DNA of 5,504 nt from a bacterium (GTDB taxonomy: Bacteria > CG2-30-53-67 > CG2-30-70-394): NCBI GenBank assembly GCA_024278555.1, contig JAJRSX010000083.1, positions 1 through 5,504 of the forward strand, in the 5' to 3' direction. The position numbers and the translations under genes are program-made. The notes beneath the pieces were generated by a model. It saw only the letters and a program-made list of their open reading frames with translations, did not search any database and was not told the DNA's origin. Shown piece by piece: positions 5,290 to 5,504 of this stretch; within the stretch, counting starts at the first letter, position 1; every line of letters starts with the position of its first letter.

Positions 5290-5458
5290 GGAGAACAGCT
5301 CAACGCAAACTCCGGGGTCAGGCTTGCAAACTTGCAAGATCACACAAAAGGCTCTGAAAGCAAACTCCGGGGTCAGGCTTGCAAACTTGCAAGATCACAC
5401 AAAAGGCTCTGAAAGTAGGATCGAAAGAAGACCACGGAGGCGAACAGCTCAACGCAAA
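5278..5458. repeat. 32-bp direct repeats flanking an inserted block
   Basis: Positions 5278-5309 and 5427-5458 match at 29 of 32 bases and share the perfect 17-mer GAACAGCTCAACGCAAA (5293-5309, 5442-5458). The offset is 149 bp. Between them lie two 55-bp tandem copies and a short tail. The arrangement suggests a duplication or insertion within an older periodic repeat. Confidence 0.75.
5305..5414. repeat. Perfect 55-bp tandem duplication with palindromic core
   Basis: Copy one (5305-5359) and copy two (5360-5414) are identical and directly adjacent. Each contains GGGGTCAGG followed by CTTGCAA-AC-TTGCAAG, a 7-bp inverted repeat with a 2-base centre (5323-5338 and 5378-5393). From memory, GGGGTCAGGCTTGCAA resembles REP-like extragenic elements linked to RAYT transposases; a search would be needed to confirm this. 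No transposase is in the window. Confidence 0.85.
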
Positions 5459-5481
5459 GGCGCGAAGATGCCAAGGCGCAA
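5451..5481. repeat. Eight-to-nine-base periodic intergenic repeat (GCAAAGGCG type)
   Basis: AACGCAAAGG, CGCGAAGAT, GCCAAGG, CGCAAAGG succeed one another with an 8-9-base rhythm. This AACGCAAAGGCGC pattern is a familiar bacterial intergenic repeat. It continues directly from the second 17-mer direct repeat and appears non-coding. Confidence 0.55.
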
Positions 5482-5504
5482 AGGGGGGAATAATTGGGGA
5501 GGAG

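Noticed and set aside
5188-5412. A 74-codon plus-strand open frame
   Set aside because: It is made of the direct, periodic and tandem repeats, and its peptide repeats simply mirror them. No ribosome binding site or family resemblance.
5305-5414. Possible CRISPR array
   Set aside because: The two 55-bp copies are directly adjacent with no unique spacers, and there are only two of them with no cas genes nearby.

Overview
The window is strongly GC-rich bacterial DNA, with one AT-richer island around 4741-4990. It carries a PEP-CTERM (exosortase-sorted) surface protein, a sigma-54-type promoter with an IHF-like site, and TPR-linked sulfotransferase and GT41 glycosyltransferase genes. Together these suggest a Gram-negative, exopolysaccharide-producing bacterium with an exosortase system, most likely a high-GC proteobacterium. 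The species cannot be told from the sequence.

Layout. (1) 1-150, minus strand: the first 50 codons of a TPR protein that runs off the left edge. (2) 202-1842, minus: a seven-TPR protein fused to a PAPS-dependent sulfotransferase, 51 bp upstream of the partial gene and probably co-transcribed with it. (3) 1843-2050: a divergent intergenic region. (4) 2051-3727, plus: a TPR protein fused to a GT41 (OGT/SPINDLY-like) glycosyltransferase. (5) 3728-3983: GC-rich spacer without a convincing gene. (6) 3984-4024: an intrinsic terminator serving the next gene. (7) 4058-4618, minus: a small PEP-CTERM protein with a signal peptide and a strong ribosome binding site. (8) 4619-5014: its leader and control region, with a -24/-12 promoter, an IHF-like site and three copies of the dyad GTCTCA-N3-TGAGAC. 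(9) 5015-5504: non-coding and rich in repeats, including twin GGAAACYGGAGTTACCATT units, a perfect 55-bp tandem duplication and 8-9-nt periodic intergenic repeats.

How the genes may work together. The divergent TPR-GT41 and TPR-sulfotransferase genes, plus a third TPR gene, look like a small modification locus in which the TPR arrays select protein or peptide acceptors that are then glycosylated and/or sulfated. The PEP-CTERM gene is a separate unit. Its control region looks like a textbook enhancer-dependent sigma-54 promoter, consistent with the known RpoN and PrsK/PrsR control of PEP-CTERM genes in floc-forming bacteria. The three-copy dyad is the most checkable new element in the window. 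A direct link between the modification genes and the PEP-CTERM protein is only speculation.
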